From positions 75,001 to 131,362 of the forward strand of contig NZ_KB898922.1 of NCBI RefSeq assembly GCF_000377945.1: a stretch of 56,362 nt of DNA. Reading direction: 5' to 3'. The position numbers and the translations under genes were made by a program. Below, one piece after another: positions 26,883 through 37,838 of this stretch. How positions within the stretch are numbered: the stretch's first letter is position 1; every line of letters starts with the position of its first letter. The notes beneath the pieces are model-generated. The model searched no databases and had not been told where the DNA came from. It worked only from the letters and a program-made list of their open reading frames with translations. This stretch comes from Thioalkalivibrio sulfidiphilus (GTDB lineage: Bacteria; Pseudomonadota; Gammaproteobacteria; Ectothiorhodospirales; Ectothiorhodospiraceae).

Positions 26883-27851
26883 ATGTCCCAGAAGCTAAGC
26901 CCGGATGTCCTGAAGATCGACGCCGAAGCCGAGGTGCATCGCATCAGCGCGGCCCTGCGGGAGACCCTGCGCAAGGATCTCAATCGGCGCGGTCTGATCA
27001 TCGCCATCTCCGGCGGCGTTGACAGTGCCGTCTGCGCGGCCCTGTGCGTCAAAGCGCTGGGGCCGGGCAAGGTCTTCGGACTGCTGCTACCGGAGCGGGA
27101 TTCATCCTCCAACAGCGTGCGCCTGGGGCGCATGGTGGCCGAGCAACTGGGTATCGAGTACGCCGTGGAGGATATTGCTCCGACCCTTGAGGCCATCGGC
27201 TGCTACCGCTGGCGGGATGAGGCCATCCGCAGCGTGTTCCCGGACTACGACGGCACCTGGAAGAACAAGCTGGTCATCCAAGGCGGTCAGCAGGGGCAGA
27301 TCAATCGCTTCGCCCTGGTGGTGCAGAAACCCGATGGAGAGCTGGCGGAGGAGCGCCTGGATCTCAAGAGCTACCTGCAGATCGTTGCCGCTACCAACTT
27401 CAAGCAGCGCATCCGCAAAACCCTGGAGTACTTCCACGCCGACCGGCTCAACTATGCCGTGGTCGGCACCCCCAACCGCCTGGAATATGACCAGGGCTTT
27501 TTCGTCAAGAACGGCGACGGCTCGGCGGATGTCAAACCCATCGCCCATCTCTACAAGACACAGGTCTACCAGCTCGCCCGTCATTTCGGTCTGCCCGATG
27601 AGATCTGCAGCGCCAAGCCCACCACCGACACCTACAGCCTGCCTCAGGGCCAGGACGAGTTTTATTTCGCACTGCCCTACGACAAGATGGACCTGGCGCT
27701 CTGGTCCCTGAACCATCAGGTTCCCGCCGATGAATTGGCTGCAGCCCTGGGCTGCGAGACCAGGCAGGCGGAATGGATCTACAAGGACATCGAGACCAAG
27801 CGGCGTACCACGCGGTATCTGTCCCTGGCGCCTGTGCTGATGGAGTCGTAA
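26883..27851 (+). CDS. NadE-like ATP-dependent amide synthase
   Basis: This 322-residue N-type PP-ATPase related to NAD synthase has the PP-loop 'ISGGVDSAV' (42-50), 'GTPNRLEYDQGFFVKNGDG' and 'DVKPIAHLYKTQVYQLARH', which follow the NadE pattern. The canonical NadE 'PSADLWPGQTDE' segment is replaced by 'PTTDTYSLPQGQDEFYFALP', and an insertion lies near residues 110-150. A role amidating an acid other than deamido-NAD is therefore plausible. NAD synthase itself cannot be excluded. The chosen ATG has GGAG just upstream. An ATG 12 bp earlier is possible. Confidence 0.75.
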   Translation: MSQKLSPDVLKIDAEAEVHRISAALRETLRKDLNRRGLIIAISGGVDSAVCAALCVKALGPGKVFGLLLPERDSSSNSVRLGRMVAEQLGIEYAVEDIAPTLEAIGCYRWRDEAIRSVFPDYDGTWKNKLVIQGGQQGQINRFALVVQKPDGELAEERLDLKSYLQIVAATNFKQRIRKTLEYFHADRLNYAVVGTPNRLEYDQGFFVKNGDGSADVKPIAHLYKTQVYQLARHFGLPDEICSAKPTTDTYSLPQGQDEFYFALPYDKMDLALWSLNHQVPADELAAALGCETRQAEWIYKDIETKRRTTRYLSLAPVLMES

Positions 27852-27873
27852 TTCCTTTTTCGGAAACAGATCC

Positions 27874-28098
27874 ATGTTGGCGAAGCGCACCAGTAAAAGC
27901 CAGGTGACCCTCCCCAAGGCCATCGTCCGGGCGGCAGGGGATGCGGATTATTACGATGTGAGTCTGGAGGATGGAAGGATCGTACTGACACCCGTCCGGC
28001 TGCAGCGCGCTGATGAAGTACGTGCCAAGCTGGCTGAGCTGGGGCTCACGGACAACGATGTCAAGGAAGCCATCGCATGGGCAAGAAAAAATGCCTGA
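27874..28098 (+). CDS. AbrB/MazE-family antitoxin
   Basis: This 74-residue protein starts with the swapped-hairpin DNA-binding motif 'AKRTSKSQVTLPKAIV', as in AbrB/SpoVT antitoxins, followed by an acidic/amphipathic C-terminal tail that would bind the toxin. It sits 22 bp after the NadE-like gene. The PIN-type toxin that would be its partner overlaps its last codons but is truncated, so it may be an orphan antitoxin. Confidence 0.75.
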   Translation: MLAKRTSKSQVTLPKAIVRAAGDADYYDVSLEDGRIVLTPVRLQRADEVRAKLAELGLTDNDVKEAIAWARKNA

Positions 28099-28229
28099 CA
28101 CCACCTCGTGTGGTGCTCGACAGCAATTGCGTCATCTTAGCCCTGATATTCTCCAATGATCTGAATTATCTGGCGCTGACATTATTAACCCGGACCTTGA
28201 ATAACGAGACAATCGTGCAAGCTCCGTAG
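28077..28229 (+). pseudogene. Truncated PIN-domain toxin
   Basis: The ATG at 28077, overlapping the AbrB gene by 22 bp, opens a 50-codon frame with 'TPPRVVLDSNCVILALIFS', the conserved N-terminus of PIN toxins including the first catalytic Asp. After about 27 residues the similarity ends, and the frame stops at the edge of a hairpin repeat (28226-28296). The remaining ~90 residues and other acidic active-site residues are missing. It is inferred to be an inactivated toxin of the AbrB/PIN pair. Confidence 0.7.
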
Positions 28230-28296
28230 GCCCGATAGAGCGCAAGCGGTATCGGGCAGGCTATGCCGGACACCGCTACGCTATGTCCGGCCTACG
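28226..28296. repeat. Hairpin repeat 'gtaggcc...ggcctac'
   Basis: A ~71 bp inverted repeat starts 'gtaggcccgatagagcgcaa' and ends 'gctatgtccggcctac'. Related copies lie at 31712-31781 and about 39495-39578. This one directly abuts the truncated PIN gene. Confidence 0.75.
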
Positions 28297-28375
28297 AATA
28301 ACAAGAGTGACGGGTTAAGGGCCTCCTCAATATTGTCCGAGGCGTCGATCCATGGTGAAGCTGTCGTAAGTACGG

Positions 28376-29464
28376 ATGAATTCAAACAAGACAAATAAGG
28401 CTGGCGCAACGCAAGAGCTGCACATCGATGTCCATGGTCCTGGTCAGCCATTCAATGCTAAGGCCTGGGATGCCTTCCTGGACGCCCTCCCGAATGCAGC
28501 ACCCTATCATCGCAGCGAGTTCCGGGATCTCATCGAGAGGGTCTTCGGGCACCCCACCTACTATCTCTCTGCGCTGAACTCCGAGGGCACAGTCTGTGGC
28601 GTGCTGCCGTTGGTGCGCCTGCGCAGCCGTCTGTTCGGGGATTTCATGGTCTCCATGCCCTATTTCAACTATGGCGGAGCTCTCGCGACCGAGTCATCGG
28701 TTGCTGAGGCCCTGATGGATCGGGCCGCTAGCCTGGGCACCGAACTGGGCGTGAGCCATGTGGAGTTCAGAGACGTGGTGTCGTACGACGCACGTTGGCC
28801 GGCACGCACCGACAAGGTGGTCATGGAACTGGCCCTGCCCGATGACGAGGAGGCCCTGTGGAAGCAGGTGGGTCCCAAGATCCGTGCCCAGGTGCGCCGG
28901 CCACACAAGGACGGCCGGGAGATCAGCGTGGAGCGGGGCGGGCTTGAACTGCTGGCGGATTTCTATCGGGTCTTTGCCATCAACATGCGCGACCTGGGCA
29001 CACCGGTCTACGGAAAACGTTTCTTCCGCGAAATCCTGGAACGCTTGGGCGACCGGACACGCATCATCCTGATCAAGGTGGCCGGACAGCCCGCAGCAGC
29101 GGGTTTCCTGCTCCAGGAAGGAGAGCGCATGGAGATCCCCTGGGCCTCTTCCCTGCGGGAGTTCAACGGCATCGGCGTCAACATGCTCATGTACTGGGAG
29201 GCGCTGCGCTTCAGCATCGAGCGGGGTTGCCGGGTGTTCGACTTCGGTCGTTCCAGCGTGGACTCCGGCACCTACCGCTTCAAGCGCCAATGGGGCGCCG
29301 AGCCCCGCCAGCTGTACTGGCACTACTGGCTTGCCGGCGGCGGCGCGCTGCCGGAACTCAACCCCAACAATCCCAAGTTCCGTCTTGCTATCCGGGTCTG
29401 GCAGCGCCTGCCCGTGGCGGTTGCCAACCTGTTGGGTCCGCCCATTGTTAAAAACCTCCCTTGA
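28376..29464 (+). CDS. XrtA-associated FemAB-like acyl/aminoacyl transferase
   Basis: This 362-residue protein has two GNAT-like halves as in FemAB proteins. Visible features include 'PYFNYGGALAT', 'KIRAQVRRPHKDG', 'FYRVFAINMRDLGTPVYGKRF' (the region resembling the FemABX acceptor motif) and 'GCRVFDFGRSS...YRFKRQWG'. It matches the TIGR03019-like protein of exosortase A loci. FemAB enzymes transfer amino acids from tRNA. Which acceptor is used here is unknown, and the adjacent NRPS/ACP genes make an acyl or aminoacyl modification of the polysaccharide one possible role. The ATG at 28376 is the only reasonable start. Confidence 0.88.
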   Translation: MNSNKTNKAGATQELHIDVHGPGQPFNAKAWDAFLDALPNAAPYHRSEFRDLIERVFGHPTYYLSALNSEGTVCGVLPLVRLRSRLFGDFMVSMPYFNYGGALATESSVAEALMDRAASLGTELGVSHVEFRDVVSYDARWPARTDKVVMELALPDDEEALWKQVGPKIRAQVRRPHKDGREISVERGGLELLADFYRVFAINMRDLGTPVYGKRFFREILERLGDRTRIILIKVAGQPAAAGFLLQEGERMEIPWASSLREFNGIGVNMLMYWEALRFSIERGCRVFDFGRSSVDSGTYRFKRQWGAEPRQLYWHYWLAGGGALPELNPNNPKFRLAIRVWQRLPVAVANLLGPPIVKNLP

Positions 29465-29477
29465 CGGAAAAGGCAGT

Positions 29478-29603
29478 TCTCTCGCAGAGGCGCTGGGGCG
29501 CTGATGAAGTCAAAGGCATGATGCCTCGCGAAGGCGCAAAGACGCGAAGAACTGCATGAACTTTCAAAAGACTTTCTTCGCGCCTTTGCTGTTTTGCGAG
29601 ACT
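29478..29603. repeat. Hairpin repeats (gaaggcgcaaagacgc type)
   Basis: A half unit 'ctctcgcagaggcgctgggg' is followed by a complete ~80 bp hairpin running from 'cctcgcgaaggcgcaaagac' to 'cgcgcctttgctgttttgcg'. Both fill the gap before the RelE toxin gene. Confidence 0.75.
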
Positions 29604-29655
29604 AATCGCAAGGGTCGGGACGCCTCAGAACTACCCCATCCCCCCTTGATGGACG

Positions 29656-29685
29656 TTGCAAAATCATATCACTAAGTGATATAAA
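29656..29685 (+). promoter_or_regulatory. Promoter with overlapping palindromic operator of the RelE/Xre module
   Basis: TTGCAA (29656-29661) is separated by 18 nt from TATAAA (29680-29685). The palindrome atatcac-taa-gtgatat (29666-29682) lies between and into the -10 box, where antitoxin binding would block polymerase. The predicted start of transcription falls at or next to the toxin ATG (29693), so the mRNA may be nearly leaderless. Confidence 0.6.
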
Positions 29686-29692
29686 AAGGTCG

Positions 29693-30079
29693 ATGAAAAG
29701 GATTTTCAGGACACGAAGCTTCAGCCGATGGATGAGCAAGACCGGACTGACGGATGATGCCTTGTATCAAGCCGTTACTGAGATGGCGCAGGGGCTCATC
29801 GACGCAGATCTGGGAGGCTGCGTCGTGAAGAAGCGCGTCGCCTTGCCTGGGCAGGGCAAGCGCGGCGGTGCTCGAACGATCGTGGCGACCAGGATGTCGG
29901 ATCACTGGTTCTTTATCTTCGGCTTCCGCAAGAACGAGCGATCGACCATCGACAAGGACGAGTTGAGAGCGCTTCAGGAGGTGGCGAGAGATCTGCTGGG
30001 TTTCGATGAGCGGCAGCTTCAGAGTGCGTTGGATGCTGGCGAGATTACAGAGGTTCTATATGACAACGGCGAGGCGTAA
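29693..30079 (+). CDS. RelE-family toxin (type II TA)
   Basis: This 128-residue protein closely follows the RelE-like PF06296 family layout: 'SFSRWMSKTGLTDDALYQAV', 'EMAQGLIDADLGGCVVKKRV', 'PGQGKRGGARTIVAT' and 'WFFIFGFRKNERSTIDKDEL'. Such proteins are mRNA interferases that inhibit translation. The toxin gene comes first and overlaps the antitoxin by 20 bp, the usual order for this subtype. Confidence 0.88.
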   Translation: MKRIFRTRSFSRWMSKTGLTDDALYQAVTEMAQGLIDADLGGCVVKKRVALPGQGKRGGARTIVATRMSDHWFFIFGFRKNERSTIDKDELRALQEVARDLLGFDERQLQSALDAGEITEVLYDNGEA

Positions 30080-30380
30080 GAGTAGGATTTTGAGCGAGAT
30101 GCATGAGACCGCACGCGGGCTCCATGGAGCCGGTCTCATAAGCAAACGACGCATGGGTGAAATCGAAGCCTTGTGCCATCTCGATGTCCACGAGATGGCA
30201 CCGCAGAAGATCAAATCACTCCGAGAGCAGGCACACCTGAGCCAGGCAGTCTTTGCAGCAGTTCTGAACACCAGTGTGTCCACTGTGCAGAAATGGGAGA
30301 TCGGTGACAAGAAGCCGAGCGGCCCGTCACTCAAGCTGCTGAATCTCATCGAACGGAAGGGGCTTGATGCCGTCTTGTAA
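30060..30380 (+). CDS. Xre-family antitoxin (HigA-like)
   Basis: This 106-residue partner of the RelE toxin has an N-terminal toxin-binding part ('MHETARGLHGAGLISKRRMG') and a C-terminal HTH ('LSQAVFAAVLNTSVSTVQKW') characteristic of this antitoxin family. It probably binds the palindrome at 29666-29682 and represses the pair. The ATG at 30060 lies within the toxin gene. A longer in-frame start upstream would add toxin-coding sequence and was rejected. Confidence 0.88.
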   Translation: MTTARRKSRILSEMHETARGLHGAGLISKRRMGEIEALCHLDVHEMAPQKIKSLREQAHLSQAVFAAVLNTSVSTVQKWEIGDKKPSGPSLKLLNLIERKGLDAVL

Positions 30381-30417
30381 GCTGTGCGGAAACGCGGGTT
30401 AAAGGCAAAAAGCATAT

Positions 30418-30550
30418 TTCTCGCGAAGGCGCAAAGACGCCAAGTAGTTCATGATATTTCCAAAGACTTTCTTCGCGCCTTCGCGGCTTTGCGAGAGTAA
30501 TCGCTTTTAATGTTTGTCTTCCCCCGCGTCTCAGGGCCTCCGCGAGAGAA
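30418..30550. repeat. Hairpin repeats after the RelE/Xre pair
   Basis: A complete hairpin of ~80 bp ('ttctcgcgaaggcgcaaaga' to 'gcgccttcgcggctttgcga') is followed by a right half unit '...cgcgtctcagggcctccgcg' that runs into the convergent VanZ-type gene end. Confidence 0.75.
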
Positions 30551-30559
30551 TATCGCTCT

Positions 30560-31540
30560 TCAACATGATCCCATCTCCTGATGTCGTATCAGCCGGATAC
30601 CATAGATTCGGAAGCGGCTGCCATGGCTCGCTTCGCTGCCGAACAGCATCAGGCGTGCAATGCCGGATAGGTCCATCTGCCGGCCCTCGGGCGCGTTTTC
30701 CAGGTCTGTCAGCGGGATGCATTCGCGGCTGCGTGAGCCGGCCTCCAGGGTGATGCGCTGATTGAATCGGTCGGTGAAACGGAAATTGTGGTGCAGGTCA
30801 TCGATGCGCAGGGTGAGATCCAGGGGCAGGGGACCTGGATTGCCCAGTTCCAGCTCCAGGGCGTCGAAGCCGCGCCAGTCCTTCACCGGCCATTCCCAGG
30901 AGACCCCGGGAAAGGCGCTCGTTTCCATCAGAATCTCCAGATATGTCTCCCTGTCCGGACCGGCGGCCAACCGCACCGAGGCGCCGTTGCGATCGATCAT
31001 CCACAGATCGACACGGTTTTTGGGGCATACGAGACAGGGGAAGTCAGCGTCACGCTTCATCAATGCAGCCGAGATCCCCGCCACGGGCAGGAGCACCAGC
31101 GCCGCGAGTATCACGGGTAACAATGCCAGGGACAGCGTGCGAAGGCGCGTCTGGGTGAACTCCGCGACCTGTCTGTCGTAGAGTGCGATGAGCGCCAGGG
31201 CGGCCACGGTGCCGGCCATGTTCACGGCCACGTCCCACAGGGAGGCGTTGCGTGCCGTGAATTGCTGCGACCACTCGGTGACGCCCGAGATCACCAGCAT
31301 CACCAGCAGCGTTCCCCCATAGACCCCCCAGGCATTTTGCCGGCCCGGAGTGGCAAACCGCCTCAGGGCGATAAACACGATGACTGCCAACAGGCCGAAC
31401 AGGGGAAAGTGTGCCGCGCTGTGCAGGGGGCCGATCAGTGGACCATCGCCCGGCAGGCGTGCGAAATGCCACACGCCCAGGAGCAGGGCGGCCGCAACAG
31501 CCAGACCGATCGGGTGCAGCCTGTTGGTCGCGCTTGTCAA
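30560..31540 (-). CDS. VanZ-like membrane protein with C-terminal beta-rich (CBM-like) domain
   Basis: This 326-residue protein has four to five hydrophobic helices in residues 10-165, including the VanZ-like 'HSAAHFPLFGLLAVIVF' and 'TEWSQQFTARNASLWDVAVN'. An extracytoplasmic beta-rich domain (about 205-320: 'YLEILMETSAFPGVSWEW', 'LELELGNPGPLPLDLTLRID') looks like a carbohydrate-binding jelly roll. The match is from pattern only. The start is TTG with GAGGAG 9 nt upstream, and that ribosome-binding site is supplied by an adjoining hairpin repeat. The frame is open 49 codons further through the repeats, which I consider non-coding. Sugar binding would suit an exopolysaccharide locus. Confidence 0.75.
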   Translation of the reverse strand: MTSATNRLHPIGLAVAAALLLGVWHFARLPGDGPLIGPLHSAAHFPLFGLLAVIVFIALRRFATPGRQNAWGVYGGTLLVMLVISGVTEWSQQFTARNASLWDVAVNMAGTVAALALIALYDRQVAEFTQTRLRTLSLALLPVILAALVLLPVAGISAALMKRDADFPCLVCPKNRVDLWMIDRNGASVRLAAGPDRETYLEILMETSAFPGVSWEWPVKDWRGFDALELELGNPGPLPLDLTLRIDDLHHNFRFTDRFNQRITLEAGSRSRECIPLTDLENAPEGRQMDLSGIARLMLFGSEASHGSRFRIYGIRLIRHQEMGSC

Positions 31541-31549
31541 AATGATCTG

Positions 31550-31946
31550 CTCCTCTCGCGGGGGCACGGAGCCACGAAGAAAGTCAAAATCCTGGTCTCT
31601 CGCGAAGGCGCAAAGACGCGAAGAAGATCTCTTTACCCAATCATTGCATAAATTTGACGCAACCAGGTTTTCGGCTACTTGCTTCAAGTATTCACGTAAT
31701 GCAACAGAATCGTAGGCCGGACAAAGCGCAGCGATGTCCGGCGCCCTATCGCCCGATACCGCTTCGCTTTATCGGGCCTACGTTGGGTTGGAGCTCACAT
31801 TGGGTTAGATCCAGAAACAGCCGTGCAACAGGCGGTTCGTACCGTATATAAGCCGTTTTCTTGTAAAACCGTGCCGAATTTATGCAACTGTCGGGTTTAT
31901 TCAATCGTTAAGATCTTTCTTCGCGTCTTTGCACCTTCGCGAGAGA
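31550..31946. repeat. Nested repeats: gtaggcc-type hairpin inside an inverted-repeat pair
   Basis: The arms 'tctctcgcgaaggcgcaaag' (starting near 31594) and its inverse ending '...tgcaccttcgcgagaga' (31946) enclose ~290 bp. In the middle lies a complete gtaggcc-type hairpin (31712-31781), so one family has inserted into, or been captured by, another. A further half unit (31550-31582) adjoins the VanZ start. No gene is visible in this 456 bp gap. Confidence 0.7.
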
Positions 31947-31996
31947 TCAAGGTTTGGGGTTCAATCTTATTCGCGCCTCTGGGAGAAAACAGGACT

Positions 31997-33043
31997 TCAG
32001 GTGTCATTGTCACCCGGAACGAGGTACCAGGGGCCTGCCAGAAGATCCTGCAACTCCAGGCCTGCTCCAGGAGGGGTGAACAGCATAAGCGGATTCATTT
32101 CGCCCCGGGGTTTGAAACCGATCCGTTCGACAGTCCCGATGATGTCAGCACTCGCCGCCATGGCCAGCGAGACCGCATCCATGCCTGCCTTGTGTTGTGC
32201 GAGGGTGAAGCGCAGCAGCAGTTCGTCCAGGCTGAGGTGCTGGCCATCATGGGCAAAATCCGCGATGTGCGCACGCTTGTCGCAGTTGGAAAAGATCACG
32301 TAACCATCCAGCCTGCCAGCATCGGCACTCTTGACCATGAAGGCCTGGCGTCTGTCGGAAGGGCAGCGCCGGTAGCGCCAGTCGAGGAAGTCGGCGCTCT
32401 TCTCGCCAATCAGGCTGTAACCGGATGCGATGCGGCTCCAGAGGTCATCGAAAGTCTCGTCGAAGTGATCCGTGACGACGCTGATCCTGTGTCTGGCGAA
32501 CGCTGATTTAAGCAGGGCGGGGCGCAGTCGCAGCCCGGTGTCCAGCAGCAGGGCGACGGGACGGCGCAACCAGGCCTGGGGGATGCGCTTGCGCAAATAG
32601 TAGTCGGTACGCAGCGGCATCACCCATTCCGCCATGGCGCCAACGCGCTTGTAGCCCACCCGCTGCATGATTGGCGCAGACTTGTTGTTCGGGAAACCGT
32701 AGACGAGCTGCACCTGTGCGGCGGCGGCGCAATCAAGCGCTGCCCGCTGCAGCTGCACGGCAGGGCCCAGGGAGCGATGCTTGCGATCGACCATCAGGTC
32801 ACCGGCGATGGCGCCCGAGAGTGCCTGAGTCCGGCTGCAGAGTCGTCTCGGGAACAGCCCGGTGGATCCGACCTCATGACCGGCAGCGTCGTGGAGCAAG
32901 CACAGCAGAGACTCACCTGCGATGTTGTCCTGGTAGAGCCAGCGATAGCGCTCGCGGGAGAACGGGCCGAATACCTCGGTCCATAGGGCGGCGATCTTGT
33001 CGGCGGACTGTGTAGGGTCTGCCCGGGTGACCTGGTAGGACAT
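31997..33043 (-). CDS. GNAT-family acetyltransferase
   Basis: This 348-residue protein has an N-terminal GNAT fold: 'STGLFPRRLCSRTQALSGAI', 'GDLMVDRKHRSLGPAVQLQR' (acetyl-CoA loop region) and 'VQLVYGFPNNKSAPIMQRVG'. The C-terminal part ('DFLDWRYRRCPSDRRQ', 'DGYVIFSN') is a second GNAT-like half. It is likely to acetylate a small molecule or sugar. The substrate cannot be read from the sequence. It is transcribed opposite to the main cluster, in the same direction as the PPTase and VanZ genes. Confidence 0.75.
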   Translation of the reverse strand: MSYQVTRADPTQSADKIAALWTEVFGPFSRERYRWLYQDNIAGESLLCLLHDAAGHEVGSTGLFPRRLCSRTQALSGAIAGDLMVDRKHRSLGPAVQLQRAALDCAAAAQVQLVYGFPNNKSAPIMQRVGYKRVGAMAEWVMPLRTDYYLRKRIPQAWLRRPVALLLDTGLRLRPALLKSAFARHRISVVTDHFDETFDDLWSRIASGYSLIGEKSADFLDWRYRRCPSDRRQAFMVKSADAGRLDGYVIFSNCDKRAHIADFAHDGQHLSLDELLLRFTLAQHKAGMDAVSLAMAASADIIGTVERIGFKPRGEMNPLMLFTPPGAGLELQDLLAGPWYLVPGDNDT

Positions 33044-33140
33044 CAGTCTGTCATTGGGAGCGCAGGTTTATGTCGCGTGGAATCATTGTCTCTCGGCCGT
33101 TCTCGCGTCCATGTGTCCCAGAAAAAACCGGGCGGTGTAG

Positions 33141-33203
33141 GTCGGACTTCAGCCCGACAAACGATGCTCGACCGAAACCACTGCCGTCGGGCTGAAGCCC
33201 GAC
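33141..33203. repeat. REP-like palindromes (gtcgg...cccgac)
   Basis: Two 18 bp palindromes, gtcggacttcagcccgac (33141-33158, one mismatch) and gtcgggctgaagcccgac (33186-33203), are separated by 27 bp and resemble REP elements. They are distinct from the larger hairpin families in this locus. Confidence 0.65.
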
Positions 33204-33237
33204 CCTCGAACGAGCTGTGTCCTGATGACACCGGAAA

Positions 33238-33954
33238 CTACCACATTCCTGTGGCCTTCGCCTGCGCCTCGTGGATGACCCTCACGCCTTGTACCGTTGC
33301 GGATGCAGCCACCGCAAGGGTCGCCTGCGCATCGCAGCCTACGGGCAGCACCTGCCAGTCTTCTATGAGCAACTCCGGGATTTCGCTACTCAGCAGGGCG
33401 TTATCTCCGGTCTCACCGAGATCCACGCTGAAGCCTTCCAACGGCATGGACAGTCCCTTACCGACCGCCTTGATCAGCGCCTCCTTGCGGGTCCAGCCCC
33501 GGTAGAAAGCGGCAAGCCGTGCCGCCGGATGCAGGGTGGACAGTTGACGTTGTTCCGCCGGGGAGAATACCAGAGCGGCGAGGCTTTCCAGGTCCTCCAG
33601 GGGGCGGATCATCTCGATGTCCACACCGACCTCCCCCTCGGTGCTCAGGGCAATGACCAGGCGGTCTTCCGAATGGGAAATGTTGAAGGCCGGCCCGCCG
33701 CGACAGAAAGGCTTGCCGTGGACGGTGATCTCCACGGGCACCTGTTCCGGCGCCTCGCCACGTAATTGCCCCAACACGGTCCGGAGCCAGGCGCGGGAGA
33801 GCGCGGCGCGCCGGCGCAGCAGCGGCAGACCCAGGCGGGCGATGCGCTCTCGTTCAAGGTCTGACAGCAGCGCATCCATGGGCCGCTCTCCGGTCCAGGG
33901 GATGTCGAGCCGGAAGTGCAGGATATCGATGACGCCAGCCGTCAGGGTTGTCAT
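33238..33954 (-). CDS. 4'-phosphopantetheinyl transferase, Sfp type
   Basis: This 238-residue enzyme transfers the phosphopantetheine arm from CoA to carrier proteins. Motifs: 'AFNISHSED' (89-97), the metal-binding 'GVDIEMI' (Asp112, Glu114) and 'WTRKEALIKAVGKG' (154-167, Glu158). The broad-specificity Sfp type fits activation of the two NRPS thiolation domains and the ACP in this window. The ATG at 33954 is preferred over a TTG 24 bp upstream. No good ribosome-binding site is seen for either. Confidence 0.9.
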   Translation of the reverse strand: MTTLTAGVIDILHFRLDIPWTGERPMDALLSDLERERIARLGLPLLRRRAALSRAWLRTVLGQLRGEAPEQVPVEITVHGKPFCRGGPAFNISHSEDRLVIALSTEGEVGVDIEMIRPLEDLESLAALVFSPAEQRQLSTLHPAARLAAFYRGWTRKEALIKAVGKGLSMPLEGFSVDLGETGDNALLSSEIPELLIEDWQVLPVGCDAQATLAVAASATVQGVRVIHEAQAKATGMW

Positions 33955-33990
33955 GGTGTCTGTCGTATTGAAAACCAAAACATAAACCCT

Positions 33991-34318
33991 GTTCTCTCGC
34001 AGAGGCGCAGAGGCGCAGAGGCGCGGGGGAATTCAAACCCGCAAAACCATTACTCTCGCGAAGGCGCGAAGCCCGTAGGATGGGTGAAGCGCAGCGCACC
34101 CATCAAACCCCGCCCGCAGCATGGGCACGCGATGCTTTGCCCATCCTACTGAACTTCTGAAAAAAGCCAAATGCATGTTCTCTCACGGGGGCACGGAGCC
34201 ACGGGGAAGGCTTCTTGAACGTATCGCCTTTTCTCCGTGCCTCTGTGGCTCCGTGAGAGGATGGGTTTTTTTCAGCGTAGCCCGTAGGATGGGTGAAGCG
34301 CAGCGCACCCATCAAAAA
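33991..34318. repeat. Mosaic of four hairpin repeat units
   Basis: In this 490 bp gap: 'tctctcgcagaggcgcagag' (33992 on), a left half 'tactctcgcgaaggcgcgaa' interrupted at 34072 by a gtaggatgggt-type hairpin (34076-34149), a complete cacgga-type hairpin (34180-34262), and another gtaggatgggtgaagcgcag copy (34284-34317). About 120 bp of unassigned sequence precede the NRPS start. No gene was found. Confidence 0.75.
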
Positions 34319-34444
34319 ACCCTGAAGCCGGTTCCATGGCGGGAGCTACCAGATACAGGCCAGATCTCATGTAATATGCGCTGTTTGCATTGAACTGCGG
34401 CGCTTGCCCGGAGACAAAAACAACAAAAAGGATCAGCATGAATC

Positions 34445-37549
<3,105 letters not shown>

Positions 37550-37553
37550 ACAT

Positions 37554-37797
37554 GCACCCCATACCGCACACCAGCCCTGTAGGTCGGATCAGCTTGATGG
37601 GTGCGCTGCGCTTCACCCATCTACGGTGCAGGGAAAACAAAACCAAAGATTCCGTAGGATGGGCAAAGCAACGCGTGCCCATGCCGACTGGGCTTGATGG
37701 GTGCGCTGCGCTTCACCCATCCTACCGGGGCACTGACAGCCGTGCCGGTCAGCGCTGACCATACATCCTATCCCGCACACCCGCCCTGTAGGCCGGA
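37554..37797. repeat. gtaggatggg-type repeats flanked by a direct repeat
   Basis: A right half unit (37594-37627) and a full hairpin (37653-37725; 'gtaggatgggcaaagcaacg' to 'gcgcttcacccatcctac') lie between two similar ~33 bp stretches. These contain 'cgcacaccagccctgtaggt' at about 37565-37584 and the near-identical 'cgcacacccgccctgtaggc' at about 37774-37793. The direct repeats suggest an insertion. The 289 bp gap separates the NRPS from the hydrolase genes. Confidence 0.65.
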
Positions 37798-37838
37798 GAA
37801 TCAGTGCGCGCACTACATAAATCATCCGGGCTAGAACC

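Noticed and set aside
31823-32506. Frame of 227 codons on the plus strand near the GNAT gene
   Set aside because: Mostly antisense to the GNAT gene and begins in repeats.
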